DNA from: JAHELQ01 sp964491915
GTDB taxonomy: Bacteria; Acidobacteriota; Aminicenantia; UBA2199
NCBI GenBank assembly: GCA_964491915.1
Contig: CAZBHS010000033.1
Location: forward strand, 1 to 64,000
Direction: 5' to 3'
Length of the DNA: 64,000 nt
Part shown: positions 32,320 to 41,678 of the stretch, one piece after another
How the letters are laid out: every line of letters starts with the position of its first letter
Numbering within the stretch: position 1 is the first letter of the stretch
Notes under the pieces: model-generated
Told to the model about the DNA's origin: nothing
What the model saw: only the letters and a program-made list of their open reading frames with translations
The model's database searches: none
Translations under genes and position numbers: made by a program

Positions 32320-34906
32320 TTAAAGGGTGACCGAGACTTCGTTCGAGCAAGCGGATCCGTCGGTTTCACAAACTTTGTAGACATAGGTGCCCCTATTTTT
32401 GTTCAAGTAATCGGTGTACGATCCGTTATTGGGAACCGTCGCGATCAACACGTTGTCCCTGTAAATTTCGACATTGGCGCCGACTGCGCCGCTCCAGGTG
32501 AGATCCACATAATACCTGCCGCGTAGCTTGTAGCCGTTGGCCGAGAGAGTGATGGCTGTGGCCGGCTGGATGATGACAGTGATAGTGTCGGTGGAGGAGA
32601 GGCTGCCTGCATCGGTGACCGAGGCTGTGATGGTGTGAGTCCCCACACTCAAGTTGGACGTGGTGATGGACGCGCCTGTGCCGAGGGCTCCGTCAATGGA
32701 AGAACTCCATTCGATGGACGCCGAGAGATCGCCGTCTTCGATATCGTTTGCGTCGCCGATGAAAGTGACACTATCTCCTTCAGTGTAGGTCGATCCGTCG
32801 GAAGGCGCGGTAATGGTTACAGCCGGCGGATTGTTCACTGGACCTGCCGGTGTGCCGGTCAACGTCAATGTCCAGTTGTCCAATGTTCCCACATCGATTC
32901 CGGCATTGTCGGATACAAACAATGTCCAAACACCCTGGCTATTTTCACCCAGGAAATCGGCGGGACTGTAGGTCTGGTGAAGATTGTCGGCCGAACCGCC
33001 TTCGCGGTTGTGGAGAATCGCCTCGGTTCCATTGGGGGAAATCAGTTTGACAATCAAATCTCCGATATAGGTGTGGGTGATGTTGACCTGGACGGAGGTC
33101 TCGAAGATGGTGAGGGCGTCGGGAACGTTGATGGCGCTGGTGATACCGGCTGGATTGTTGTCCGGGATGCTGATGACCGTGTCGTTAGTGTAAGAGACCT
33201 CGATGGACCCTTCGGGCATGACCTTGAGGGCCACAAATGTGGTTTTGGTGATAGCTCCGCTCTCGCCGGTGATGGTAATATTGTAGTCTCCGGCTGTGGT
33301 GGCGGTTGTGGCGGCCACATCCATAATAGATGAGGAACCCGGTGTTCCGGGATTGGGGGTAAATGTGATCGTAGCATTGATGGGAGGCTCGGATGCCGCG
33401 CTCAAGTTCACCGCGTCGGAGAAGCCGAGAATCGATTCGATGTCGATGGTGTAGGAGGCGGTCTGCCCCTGGCTAATTGTCTGACCGGTGGGATCCGCCG
33501 CTAGACGGAAACTGGGGCCTGGAGGCGAGACCTGGCTCAATGAATTGTAGACATTGAGACGTTTGCCGCTGACAGTCTTGCCCGCCAACGCCGGGATGGA
33601 ATCTCCATAATCCATCAGCAACGTTTTGATCTCCCCTACTGTCAACTGGTCGTTGACCGATAAGAGAAGCGCCGCGGCGCCCGACACATGGGGCGTCGCC
33701 ATGGATGTTCCATTGTAATAGCCGTAAGAGTTACCGATAAAAGTCGATAAAATCGATGTACCTGGAGCGCCGAGATCAACGGTCGTAGCTCCATAGTTGG
33801 AGAAAGACGAAATATTGTCGTTGTGATCCGTCGCTGCCACAGCCACGACATTGGGCACATCGTAGGTAGCGGGATAATAAGGAGACGCGTCATTGTCCAT
33901 GGTATAATTCCCGGCTGCCGCCATGAACATGATACCCACATTGTTGGCCGACCAGATAGCATCCTCCATAGCCTGACTGAATCCGCCGCCGCCCCAACTA
34001 TTGGAGAGGACCCGGATGTTGACTCCAGTNNNNNNNNNNGGCATAGTTGACGCAGGTGATAGCGTCGGCAGTATCGCCGCTTCCGGCTGAGTTAAGAAAC
34101 TTCATACCGATAATTTTCACCTGCCAATTCACACCCACCACGCCGATGTTGTTGTTACCGGCGCCGCCGATAGTACCGGAACAATGGGTGCCGTGATTAT
34201 GGTCGTCCATTGGGTCGCCGCTGCCGGTAATGGCGTTGATGCCGTGGATATCGTCCACAAAACCATTGCCGTCGTCATCGATTCCATTGCCGGCGATCTC
34301 AGCGGGATTGCTCCAAATATTGACAGCCAAATCCTGATGATTGTAATCCACACCGGTATCGATCACTCCCACCACAACGTCGGGGCTGCCGGTGGAAATA
34401 TCCCACGCTTCGGGGGCGTCGATATCCGCGTCCGGAGTGCCGCCGGTCTGGCCGGTGTTGTGCATCCCCCAGAGTTCATCGAAGCGTGGATCGTTAGGGA
34501 ACACAGTGAGATACTGCTTGTAATTGTATTCGGCGTAATCGATCAGCGGATTGCCCTGCAACGCTTTCAACGCCTGTGCGGCAAGATCGCTTCCTTTGTC
34601 GCCTTTGAGCTCCAAAAGCGCCAACCTTCCGCCTAAAATGCTGGCGAACCGGTCATCGAGACCATCTTTGTTGCGGTCTTTGAATTTACCGTCTACCGAT
34701 TTGGCCAACGCTTTACGCTGATCTTTGGTGACCCCCGGTTTGAATTTTACCAGAATGGCCTGCTTGTTGTAAGCTTTGTCCACACCCGCCGGCTGGGCGC
34801 TCCAGGTGGGCTTTTCTGCGGCATTCAGATTATCCGGAACCACCGCGAAACTAGTGACCAGAAAAAACGAGAAGACTAAAATCCCCACAAAGGCTGATTT
34901 TTTCAT
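32320..34906 (-). CDS. Secreted subtilisin-type (S8) protease with P-domain, split by an assembly gap
   Basis: One gene interrupted by 10 Ns at 34030-34039, which shift the frame between the two readable parts. N-terminal part: signal peptide, a propeptide-like region (ILVKFKPGVTKDQRK), then the catalytic Asp (VIDTGVDYNHQD) and His (NHGTHCSGTIGG). C-terminal part: SNSWGGGG, the catalytic Ser in NGTSMATPHVSGAA, a proprotein-convertase P-domain (SIPDNNPAGITSAINV to GTLDNWTLTLTG), a PKD/Ig-like domain (NNPPAVTITAPSDGS) and a final fibronectin-like domain. By comparison with other S8 enzymes only a few residues are lost in the gap. The triad appears complete, so it should be an active exported protease, roughly 860 residues. 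Confidence 0.9.
34030..34039. other. Assembly gap (10 N)
   Basis: Ten N characters inside the S8 protease gene. The true gap length must restore the reading frame between the two halves (not 10). Confidence 0.98.
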
Positions 34907-35015
34907 TCTCCCTCCCTTTTATTTAATGGTTTCTCCTTGATGGAGTCTGGTTATTAAGGTTTGTGACAACATTGCCCCCAATCGCATACCTAATAAATAA
35001 TATATTTTTGTAACA

Positions 35016-35043
35016 ATTATAAGACAGTCTCCCTGCTTGTCAA
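35016..35043 (-). promoter_or_regulatory. S8 protease promoter
   Basis: Minus strand TTGACA (35043-35038), a 16-nt spacer and perfect TATAAT (35021-35016). Start near 35009 gives a leader of about 100 nt before the ATG at 34906. Confidence 0.65.
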
Positions 35044-35059
35044 TGGTGGCGAGGACAAA

Positions 35060-35106
35060 AAATAAAAAAACCGGCTGGTCCTAAAAATCAAGGCGACCAA
35101 CCGGTT
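35060..35106 (-). terminator. Intrinsic terminator of the 35126-35737 gene
   Basis: AACCGGTTGGTC pairs with GACCAGCCGGTT (12 bp, one G-T pair; arms at 35106-35095 and 35080-35069), followed on the minus strand by TTTTTATTTTTT. It is a textbook rho-independent terminator. Confidence 0.85.
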
Positions 35107-35125
35107 GAGCGACGATCCAATTGTA

Positions 35126-35737
35126 TTATTTATTGTATCCGAAAGCTTTAATTTCCCAGATTTCGTAGACTTTCATAAATTCATCACTTGCACTGTAACG
35201 CTGGGAAATATCGTTCTCCATCTTCACCATCCCACCAAGCGGCACATCGGCGCAAAACCAGACTTTTGATTTGCCCTTGTACTCAGGAGTCACAGTCTGT
35301 TCGTCCAACGCCAGATCGATCTGCCGCACTTGCCATTTACAATTATATTGTTTGCCGTTTATAGAGAGAGTTTCGTTTCCTTCGGACAGGATTTTTATTT
35401 TCACTCCGTCGGCATCTTTGAGAGTCGGTTCGAACGGTCTATCGAAGCGAAATACATGGGATCCCCCACGCCGGCGCTGCCCCATAACAAAGGACTCGAA
35501 TCTCACGCTGACAAAATCATTGGCGGCATTATCGGCAGTCCACCAACGGCTGAACCCTTCGGCCGCTTTCACTGCGGCCGGACTGTCGGCTGATCTAACA
35601 CTGTATTCCAACCATGTACCCCCTTTTGTACTGCGCAACGGGTGTTGGGTACTTCCGGCCATGACCGGTACAAAAAGTGTGACAGCCAAAAAACACATTG
35701 CTATCACGAAAAGAATTCCATGCTTGTTTTTGATCAT
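35126..35737 (-). CDS. Secreted protein of unknown function
   Basis: A 203-residue protein with a signal peptide (HGILFVIAMCFLAVTLFVPVMAGS). The mature part contains GTWLEYSVRSADSP, KIKILSEGNETLSINGKQYNCKWQV and VWFCADVPLGGMVKMEN, a beta-rich pattern. The 'SINGKxYxCKW...WxCxDVPxGGMVK' segment recalls uncharacterised exported proteins of unknown role. Its own terminator follows. GGAGAT precedes the ATG. Confidence 0.65.
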   Translation of the reverse strand: MIKNKHGILFVIAMCFLAVTLFVPVMAGSTQHPLRSTKGGTWLEYSVRSADSPAAVKAAEGFSRWWTADNAANDFVSVRFESFVMGQRRRGGSHVFRFDRPFEPTLKDADGVKIKILSEGNETLSINGKQYNCKWQVRQIDLALDEQTVTPEYKGKSKVWFCADVPLGGMVKMENDISQRYSASDEFMKVYEIWEIKAFGYNK

Positions 35738-35824
35738 CTATATCTCCTTTGTGAGAGTATCACGGGATACTATGATACGCCATGACCGTAGAGAAAAACA
35801 AGGCGATTATTGATGTGGGAATTG

Positions 35825-36697
35825 CTAATCTTGCTTCTTGTCGAGCTCCATCTTGCGAAATTGGCGAGGCGAGTATCCGGTCAACCGTTTGAATATCGCC
35901 GAAAAATGATTGCCATAATCGAACCCGCATTGACTGCAGGCTTCGGTTATGGATAGTTCGGGCGAGCGTAACAATTCTTTGACCCGGCCGACGCGAATGT
36001 CCGTCAAATATTGATATGGCGCTTTCCCGGTATATTTCTTGAACGACCTGAGATAGTGATAGGGGCTCATGCCGGCGAGATTGGCTAGATCCTGCAACGA
36101 GATCTTTTCGTCATAGCAAACCGCCATAAATTCTATCGTTTGGGCCAGACGCGCCTCAAGGGAGGATGCCGCCAATTCCTCATGCCGGCAATCATTGGGC
36201 AAACGCCGCAATAGGATTGTCGCAATCTGCATACTCAAGGTCTCTTGCATCAACAGAAATCCCGGCGGCTTGTCCATTGATTCACGCATATACATCTTAA
36301 GCAGCGGCAACAATGAGGCGGCGATATGCCGCGCATGGCCGGCGAAATGACGGACGGGTTTTCCATACATTTTTAATGATAATGAATGCAACAATTCCAC
36401 CGACAAAAAAATTGACAAATAATGTTGCCCATCGAAATATTCCCGCCCGCGGTGCCTTTGTCCTGGATTGATGGGAAAAACCTGAAATGGATCCAGTCGG
36501 ATCAAGAAATCTTCCACCATCACCGGAGGAAACTTGGCCAATGGAATGACAAATTGGAAACAACCGAACGACGCCCATGTATCAAGTAACACGGAGGGTC
36601 TGAATACCACCATATGTTTGGACGGATAGCACTCAGCCGCCCCTTCGGCCGGATTCACCGATATATTGAGTAATATTGAACGAAGAAATGTCTCCAT
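35825..36697 (-). CDS. AraC-family transcriptional regulator
   Basis: A 290-residue regulator with a cupin-like N-terminal sensing domain (to about residue 170) and a C-terminal AraC double helix-turn-helix: ISLQDLANLAGMSPYHYLRSFKKYTGKAPYQYL, then LSITEACSQCGFDYGNHFSAIFKRLTGYSPRQFRK. The ligand and target are not visible; the secreted-protein gene 35126-35737 is the nearest downstream neighbour. Confidence 0.88.
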   Translation of the reverse strand: METFLRSILLNISVNPAEGAAECYPSKHMVVFRPSVLLDTWASFGCFQFVIPLAKFPPVMVEDFLIRLDPFQVFPINPGQRHRGREYFDGQHYLSIFLSVELLHSLSLKMYGKPVRHFAGHARHIAASLLPLLKMYMRESMDKPPGFLLMQETLSMQIATILLRRLPNDCRHEELAASSLEARLAQTIEFMAVCYDEKISLQDLANLAGMSPYHYLRSFKKYTGKAPYQYLTDIRVGRVKELLRSPELSITEACSQCGFDYGNHFSAIFKRLTGYSPRQFRKMELDKKQD

Positions 36698-36841
36698 TAG
36701 GATACCTGCATAATTATAAACCTTTTCTTTGAAAATAACACCGCACTATCCAGAGAAAAACAAACGAAAGCAATCATTACCGGCAGAGCGACGGGTACGC
36801 CAGTATCGTTTATGTCCCCCGACAGACTTGAATAACCTATA
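36698..36841. other. Upstream region of the AraC gene, nothing recognised
   Basis: The spacer from 36698 to 37041 contains only the terminator at 36842-36884 and no ORF with a ribosome site. No clear promoter hexamers for the AraC gene were found. Confidence 0.3.
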
Positions 36842-36884
36842 AAAAAACGAGGCCGGGGAAGTCATTGCTGCCTGCCCCGGCCTC
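36842..36884 (-). terminator. Intrinsic terminator
   Basis: GAGGCCGGGG (36849-36858) pairs with CCCCGGCCTC (36875-36884); on the minus strand a T7 run follows. It would end the transcript of the 37042-37605 gene, about 160 bases after its stop. Confidence 0.75.
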
Positions 36885-37041
36885 CCAACCAAATCTTGAG
36901 TCATAAGGAGAATCACATCTCCAATACCCCACTGATATCATAATTCCCTAAAAAAATCAAGGAATCTTCAAAAGATTTTAGAATGGCGGGGTGGGAATAT
37001 TACGAAAACTGGAAACGGGAAAAAGAATTACAGGTGCAGCT

Positions 37042-37605
37042 TTAGATTTCCACCACCCCGAATTCCAACACAGTCTTCCCCTCTTTAGTCTCGATTTTTT
37101 CGCTCACCTCGGGAGTCACTGTGCCGATAGGATAAAAACTATTATCGCGCCACGCAAGGACGTTGAAATAGATATCAGGCTCCGCTTCCATACCGAAATC
37201 ATTGAACGTCCGTTTGCCGAACGACAGACTGAATTCGCCGTCCTTATCGGTGATGACCGCCCCCAGATAATCGTTTTCCACCGGATCCTTGTCCATCACC
37301 ACAACTTTGCAAAACGTCATTGGATGACCTTGTTTATCTTTTAGTATGCCGCGCACCTTAAAATCATTGCCCAGATTCTCCACATCCTCGATGGCGATGT
37401 GAACGGTTTTTCCCCTTTTGACATGGCCCGCCAACATGGTCTTGATTTCTTCCCATTTTTCAGGAATGCTGTCCAAAAAATCCCTGGTGAAAAAAATAAC
37501 TTCCGGTGTTATATGGTCCGGGACTATGGCTTGCATGTCATGGATAAATTCCCAATCGATGTGCCCAATATCGCTTTTTCCATCCATATCGATCAAATTT
37601 CGCAC
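37042..37605 (-). CDS. Protein with C-terminal transthyretin-like domain
   Basis: A 187-residue cytoplasmic-looking protein (no signal peptide). The first 75 residues are acidic and helical (HIDWEFIHDMQAIVPDHITPEVIFF). The second half, FKVRGILKDKQGHPMTFCKVVVMDKD ... GAVITDKDGEFSLSF ... PDIYFNVLAW, has the strand pattern of transthyretin-like/carboxypeptidase-regulatory beta-sandwiches. A role in binding is possible but cannot be specified. Confidence 0.62.
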   Translation of the reverse strand: MRNLIDMDGKSDIGHIDWEFIHDMQAIVPDHITPEVIFFTRDFLDSIPEKWEEIKTMLAGHVKRGKTVHIAIEDVENLGNDFKVRGILKDKQGHPMTFCKVVVMDKDPVENDYLGAVITDKDGEFSLSFGKRTFNDFGMEAEPDIYFNVLAWRDNSFYPIGTVTPEVSEKIETKEGKTVLEFGVVEI

Positions 37606-37670
37606 GACGACCTCCTCTGCCGATGGGTTTTCGAAATTTCGAGAACCTTAATTATAAAAAGAAAACCGAC

Positions 37671-38059
37671 TCATTGCAAGGGTTTGGATTCCTTGGGAAA
37701 TGTATAATCGTGAACATTCTTACCGATTTCATATGCCACAGTCCCGCTTCCGTCAACAACGACAGACTCGAAGACAGATTCGACCTCCACTTCTCCTTCC
37801 AGCGCTTTTTTCCAGAAAGCTTCGATAGCGTCCTTACCGGAGATGATTTCCTCGTGTTCGGAACCAGAAGCGTCGCGTCATCCGCGTACAATGCCGTCAC
37901 AGCGGCCACATCCCCTTGCTTCATCCCTTCGACAAACACCCGGTTCGCCTCTTCGATCCGCTGCCGCAGCACCACTTCATCGAATCCTTCATTCCCACAA
38001 TCGCCACAACCAGCCATCAATCCCATCAAACTAACACCAAACACAATAATAGCCAACAT
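37671..38059 (-). pseudogene. NTF2-like (SnoaL/DUF4440-type) lipoprotein, frameshifted
   Basis: The frame from ATG 38059 encodes a lipoprotein signal (MLAIIVFGVSLMGLMAGC) and an NTF2-like N-half (IEEANRVFVEGMKQGDVAAVTALYADDATLLVPN). After LLVPN the family sequence continues one frame over: EEIISGKDAIEAFWKKALEG, then a stretch ending NVHDYTFPKESKPLQ and a stop at 37671. One base appears to be missing near 37853. It is either a sequencing/assembly indel or a recent pseudogene. The mature protein would be a small secreted NTF2 fold. Confidence 0.65.
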
Positions 38060-38180
38060 CCGTCAACAATTCATTTCATCCTCCTCTCTTCTACATAATT
38101 CCCAATCCAACATTCTACCACACCAAAAAAATTAATTCAGGCCTTGCAACAAAAAAATATAGTAATAAGCTTTTATATCC

Positions 38181-38236
38181 TTGACTTTAACCAAAACCTA
38201 AGTTATTGTAACCGTGGTTACTGTAACGGAGGTTAC
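38181..38236 (+). promoter_or_regulatory. Promoter with tandem palindromic operator
   Basis: TTGACT (38181-38186), a 17-nt spacer and TATTGT (38204-38209). Overlapping the -10 and start site are the perfect palindrome GTAACCGTGGTTAC (38208-38221) and a near copy GTAACGGAGGTTAC (38223-38236), 15 bp apart on one helix face. This is a likely repressor-binding site for the ATPase gene. Confidence 0.5.
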
Positions 38237-38237
38237 G

Positions 38238-39560
38238 ATAATAAAGTTTTATGACCGGGAAAAAGAATTAGGGGAGTTGGATACACTATTCTCCCAAACA
38301 AAAGAGAATGGACGGATAGCGGTTTTGACCGGCCGACGCCGTGTCGGTAAGACATTGCTCTCCCTTGAGTTTGCCCGCAAGCATAAATACATCTATCTCT
38401 TCATATCCAAAAAATCGGAATCCCTCCTTTGTATAGATCACTTAGAGGAGATCAAGAATCTATTCCATGTCCCGGTCCCCGGAGAGATTCGTCACTTCAA
38501 GGACATTTTCAGACTCCTATTGGAGTTATCCCTCAAAGAGAGATTCACCCTCATTATCGATGAGTTCCAGGAATTCTACAGCATCAATCCATCAGTGTAT
38601 TCAGACATTCAATACCTCTGGGACATGTACAAACACCGCTGCCACCTCAATGTGCTATTCATCGGGTCGGTCTACTCCCTGATGCACAAGATCTTCAAAA
38701 ACTCAAAGGAACCTCTGTTCGAGCGGGCCGACCGGATATTCAACATCAAACCCTTCAAAATCAAAGTACTTCGAAATATCCTGGTTGACTACAATGTAAC
38801 TGATATCAATGATTTATTCGACCTTTACGTTCTGACCGGAGGCGTGCCCCGATACATCGACATTCTCTGCCGGAATAGAGCGCTCTCGCTTGATAAAGCG
38901 TTGGACTTCATTTTAAACGAAAGCTCCCCCTTCATCGCCGAAGGGCGGAATCAACTGATCGAGGAGTTCGGCAAAGACTACGGCACATACTTCTCTATCC
39001 TTGAATTAATCTCCTCCGGCAAAACCGCCCGCTCCGCCATCGAATCCATCATCGAAGCCAACATCGGAGGACATCTCGAACGGCTGGAACATGATTACAA
39101 TGTAATATCCAGAGTCCGCCCCATTGACGCCGCCCCCAAATCCCGCACCCAGAAGTACTATCTCAGCGACAATTTCCTGAATTTCTGGTTTCGCTTTATC
39201 TTCCGGCACCGTTCCGCGGTGGAAACCGGCAATTTCGACTACATCCGCCAAATCATTCTCCGCGATTACGCCACCTACACCGGTCGCATCATGGAAAAAT
39301 TTTTCCAGCAGCTCTTCGCCGACACCCAAAAATACAACCGCATCGGCTCCTACTGGGAAAAAGGCAATCAAAACGAAATCGACCTGGTGGCCATCAACGA
39401 CATGGAGAAAACCATAGTCATCGCCGAAATCAAGCGCAACAAAAAAAAGATCCGCACCGAAGAGCTCAAACAACGAGCCAAAAAACTAACCGCCAACTTC
39501 CGCCAGTACACCCCCCGCTACATCGCCCTCTCCCTCGAAGACGCCCTCGATTATCTCTAA
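38238..39560 (+). CDS. AAA-type ATPase with DUF234 C-terminal domain
   Basis: About 441 residues. Walker A is LTGRRRVGKTLL, Walker B FTLIIDEFQEFY, with sensor LFIGSVYSLM, followed by a winged-helix segment and a C-terminal DUF234/PD-(D/E)XK-like nuclease region (NEIDLVAINDMEKTIVIAEIKRNKKK). The N-terminus FYDREKELGEL matches the paralogue at 60739 (MRTFYREHELEAL), which puts the start at the ATA codons 38238-38243 just after GGAGG. The only standard in-frame start is GTG 38214, inside the operator and without a ribosome site. Such ATPases are common in archaea and candidate phyla; their role is unknown, possibly mobile-element or defence related. Confidence 0.8.
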   Translation: MIKFYDREKELGELDTLFSQTKENGRIAVLTGRRRVGKTLLSLEFARKHKYIYLFISKKSESLLCIDHLEEIKNLFHVPVPGEIRHFKDIFRLLLELSLKERFTLIIDEFQEFYSINPSVYSDIQYLWDMYKHRCHLNVLFIGSVYSLMHKIFKNSKEPLFERADRIFNIKPFKIKVLRNILVDYNVTDINDLFDLYVLTGGVPRYIDILCRNRALSLDKALDFILNESSPFIAEGRNQLIEEFGKDYGTYFSILELISSGKTARSAIESIIEANIGGHLERLEHDYNVISRVRPIDAAPKSRTQKYYLSDNFLNFWFRFIFRHRSAVETGNFDYIRQIILRDYATYTGRIMEKFFQQLFADTQKYNRIGSYWEKGNQNEIDLVAINDMEKTIVIAEIKRNKKKIRTEELKQRAKKLTANFRQYTPRYIALSLEDALDYL

Positions 39561-39572
39561 ATTAACCTAACG

Positions 39573-40550
39573 TCATATCTCGAACTCGGCGATGAAGGGG
39601 GCGTGATCTGATTCGGGGTATTTAGTGTCGAAGGCGAAGGCCAGGGATTCGTCGTGGAGCATCTCGTTGTGGATTTCCGACTTGCAATAGTAGGGTAAAA
39701 GAGATTGGGATATGAGCATGTGGTCCAACAACCTCTTTTTGCCATAAAAAAGATAACTGAACCGGGACGATTCCGGGATACTGTGCTCGCAGGAAACCAG
39801 AGCCCGAAGCGCCAGGTCTTTGTTGCCGGTGTTTTCCACTCTTCCGGCGATGGTTTCCACCGGCACCTCTTCGGGATGAGCATTAAAATCCCCGCAGACG
39901 ACAATTTTTGCCGTCTCGTCTTGATCGAAAATATGATCGATAAAAATTCTTGTCTCCAACGCCTGTCCCACCCGCTTCATGGAAGAGAGAAAATAACCCT
40001 CGGCCCAACCGGGACTACTCTTCCATGTGTAATTGTCGATCTTTTGTCCCCGAATATTGGAGGGTAAGCGAGATTTTAAGTGCAAATTAATGAGATGAAT
40101 CTCGAATTCATCTTTAATTTTTATTTTTGAATAAAAAATAGGCCTTTCCCAGGTGATATCTTTGGGTCTTGGATCTTCCGGTATTTCAGTGACAACATTG
40201 TATTGAGGGGACTTGGAAATAAAATCCTGGGAAATTTGCTTCGTTTCCAAAACATTGAACCGGCTTACAACGACAAGGTTCCTTTCATCGTAAACTTCAT
40301 CAAGAGTTGTTTGAGTTGAAACGACATTATAATTGCTGTATTTTGTCCCCGCCAGGACTTTTTTTAATGCCGTTAAACGACGAGGTTGCCCTTGTTGTTC
40401 CTGGCCATGCACCTCTTGAAAACAAATAATATCGGCGCCTATACGCTGTAATTGCGGACGCAAAAATTGGATACGCTCGTCGAGAGTGGGATATTCCCCC
40501 TCTTTGTCGTCAAGATTTTCCACGTTAAATGTAGCGATTCTTAGTTTCAT
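39573..40550 (-). CDS. Endonuclease/exonuclease/phosphatase family protein
   Basis: A 325-residue EEP-fold metal-dependent phosphodiesterase without signal peptide. Motifs in order: ATFNVENL (metal Asn), ICFQEVHG (metal Glu), HLINLHLKS, VVCGDFNAHPEE (catalytic Asp/Asn), and SDHAPFIAEF (final Asp-His). The family includes nucleases and lipid or sugar-phosphate phosphatases; the substrate cannot be told. Tail-to-tail with the DUF234 ATPase gene, 12 bases apart. Confidence 0.9.
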   Translation of the reverse strand: MKLRIATFNVENLDDKEGEYPTLDERIQFLRPQLQRIGADIICFQEVHGQEQQGQPRRLTALKKVLAGTKYSNYNVVSTQTTLDEVYDERNLVVVSRFNVLETKQISQDFISKSPQYNVVTEIPEDPRPKDITWERPIFYSKIKIKDEFEIHLINLHLKSRLPSNIRGQKIDNYTWKSSPGWAEGYFLSSMKRVGQALETRIFIDHIFDQDETAKIVVCGDFNAHPEEVPVETIAGRVENTGNKDLALRALVSCEHSIPESSRFSYLFYGKKRLLDHMLISQSLLPYYCKSEIHNEMLHDESLAFAFDTKYPESDHAPFIAEFEI

Positions 40551-40586
40551 GCGAAACCCCCTTTATATATAGTTTTTATAGAGCTA

Positions 40587-41519
40587 TCAAATATCTTTGA
40601 TGAGATTCATGGCAAAGGCGAACTGGTCTTTGGCCGCCTGGTGGAAGTTGTACCAATGGAAACTGTGAAAGTTGTCTTTAAGACGGAATTTAACTCCTTC
40701 CCTCTCCAGGGCTTCGTCGATCCAGGTGTTTTTGTTGTACCGGGGGATACCTCCGTATTGATTATCGTTGAGGAATTGATCGATGACTTCGATGCGCTGG
40801 TCGTAGCCGGGGGTTTGGATGATATGGTTAATGCTTTTTTTCATCTCCGTCCATGTGGGACCGTTTCCCCATTTTTTACGAAACGCGATATACAATTCCT
40901 TGATCGCCTTGAGAGCCCGTTCGCGATTGGAGATAATCACTCCCCCGTCGCCGAACCGGTAATCGATCCAGACGGCGTCGATCACATCCGGCGAATGACC
41001 GGCCTCGGCATGGCCCACATTGGGGGCGATGGATTTTACCACATTGTACCAGGGGTACACCGAGTTCCAATCCTCATGAAGACCTGTAAAATTTTGATGC
41101 GACCAGGTGTCGGCAAACGTATGGGCGGCAATTCCTATCAGATATGGGTTATCGCTATCGAGGGCGTGTTTTAGAAGCGCCCTGGCGTTTTTGGAATCGG
41201 GCGTGGTGTTGAGCACATTCTTCTTGCCGTCGATCTCTACAGTGTTGTCTCCGGGCAAAAAATGAAACGGGACGTACACATATTTCTGCACATCGATGCT
41301 CAACGACTTAGGCGACATCGATTGAGTCATGATGGGGTAATAATAACCGCTCGACGAATCCAATTGCGACGGAAACGGCATCCTCCTGCCATCCACCGAG
41401 AACTGCCCCTCGTTATTGTCATCCACAAATTGCGACGCGTAAGCCGTGATGTCAGCGTTGGGATTTCCCGTGATTTTAGAGATAGCATAAATCAGGAAAT
41501 AATGAAAATCTTTTTCCAT
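40587..41519 (-). CDS. DUF6765-like metal-binding protein
   Basis: A 310-residue protein starting MEKDFHYFLIYAISKITG, with AYASQFVDDNNEGQF, then AAHTFADTWSHQNFTGLHED and NVGHAEAGHSPDVIDAVWIDY. The pattern of His/Asp residues (HTFADTWSH, GHAEAGHSPD) resembles zinc-dependent phospholipase C-like folds, and the overall sequence fits the DUF6765 family as I remember it. No signal peptide is seen. Function is unknown; family assignment is from memory. Confidence 0.65.
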   Translation of the reverse strand: MEKDFHYFLIYAISKITGNPNADITAYASQFVDDNNEGQFSVDGRRMPFPSQLDSSSGYYYPIMTQSMSPKSLSIDVQKYVYVPFHFLPGDNTVEIDGKKNVLNTTPDSKNARALLKHALDSDNPYLIGIAAHTFADTWSHQNFTGLHEDWNSVYPWYNVVKSIAPNVGHAEAGHSPDVIDAVWIDYRFGDGGVIISNRERALKAIKELYIAFRKKWGNGPTWTEMKKSINHIIQTPGYDQRIEVIDQFLNDNQYGGIPRYNKNTWIDEALEREGVKFRLKDNFHSFHWYNFHQAAKDQFAFAMNLIKDI

Positions 41520-41544
41520 TCCTCTCTCCTTATATGCCCTAACA

Positions 41545-41573
41545 ATAATATGCGCGGTTCAAAATTTCAACAA
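41545..41573 (-). promoter_or_regulatory. Promoter of the DUF6765-like gene
   Basis: Minus strand TTGTTG (41573-41568), a 17-nt spacer and TATTAT (41550-41545), 25 bases before the ATG. Confidence 0.4.
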
Positions 41574-41621
41574 AAAACTTAACAACTCATCGGGTTCATT
41601 GCCTCAGTCTTAATATTCAAC

Positions 41622-41650
41622 TTGTTTATTGACCGGTAGGGAGTTATAAT
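41622..41650 (+). promoter_or_regulatory. Promoter of the aldose epimerase gene
   Basis: TTGTTT (41622-41627), a 17-nt spacer and TATAAT (41645-41650). Initiation near 41657 rules out the ATG at 41649 and supports the start at 41679. Confidence 0.55.
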
Positions 41651-41678
41651 GACCTATACTACTTTCGGAGGTAGCGAA

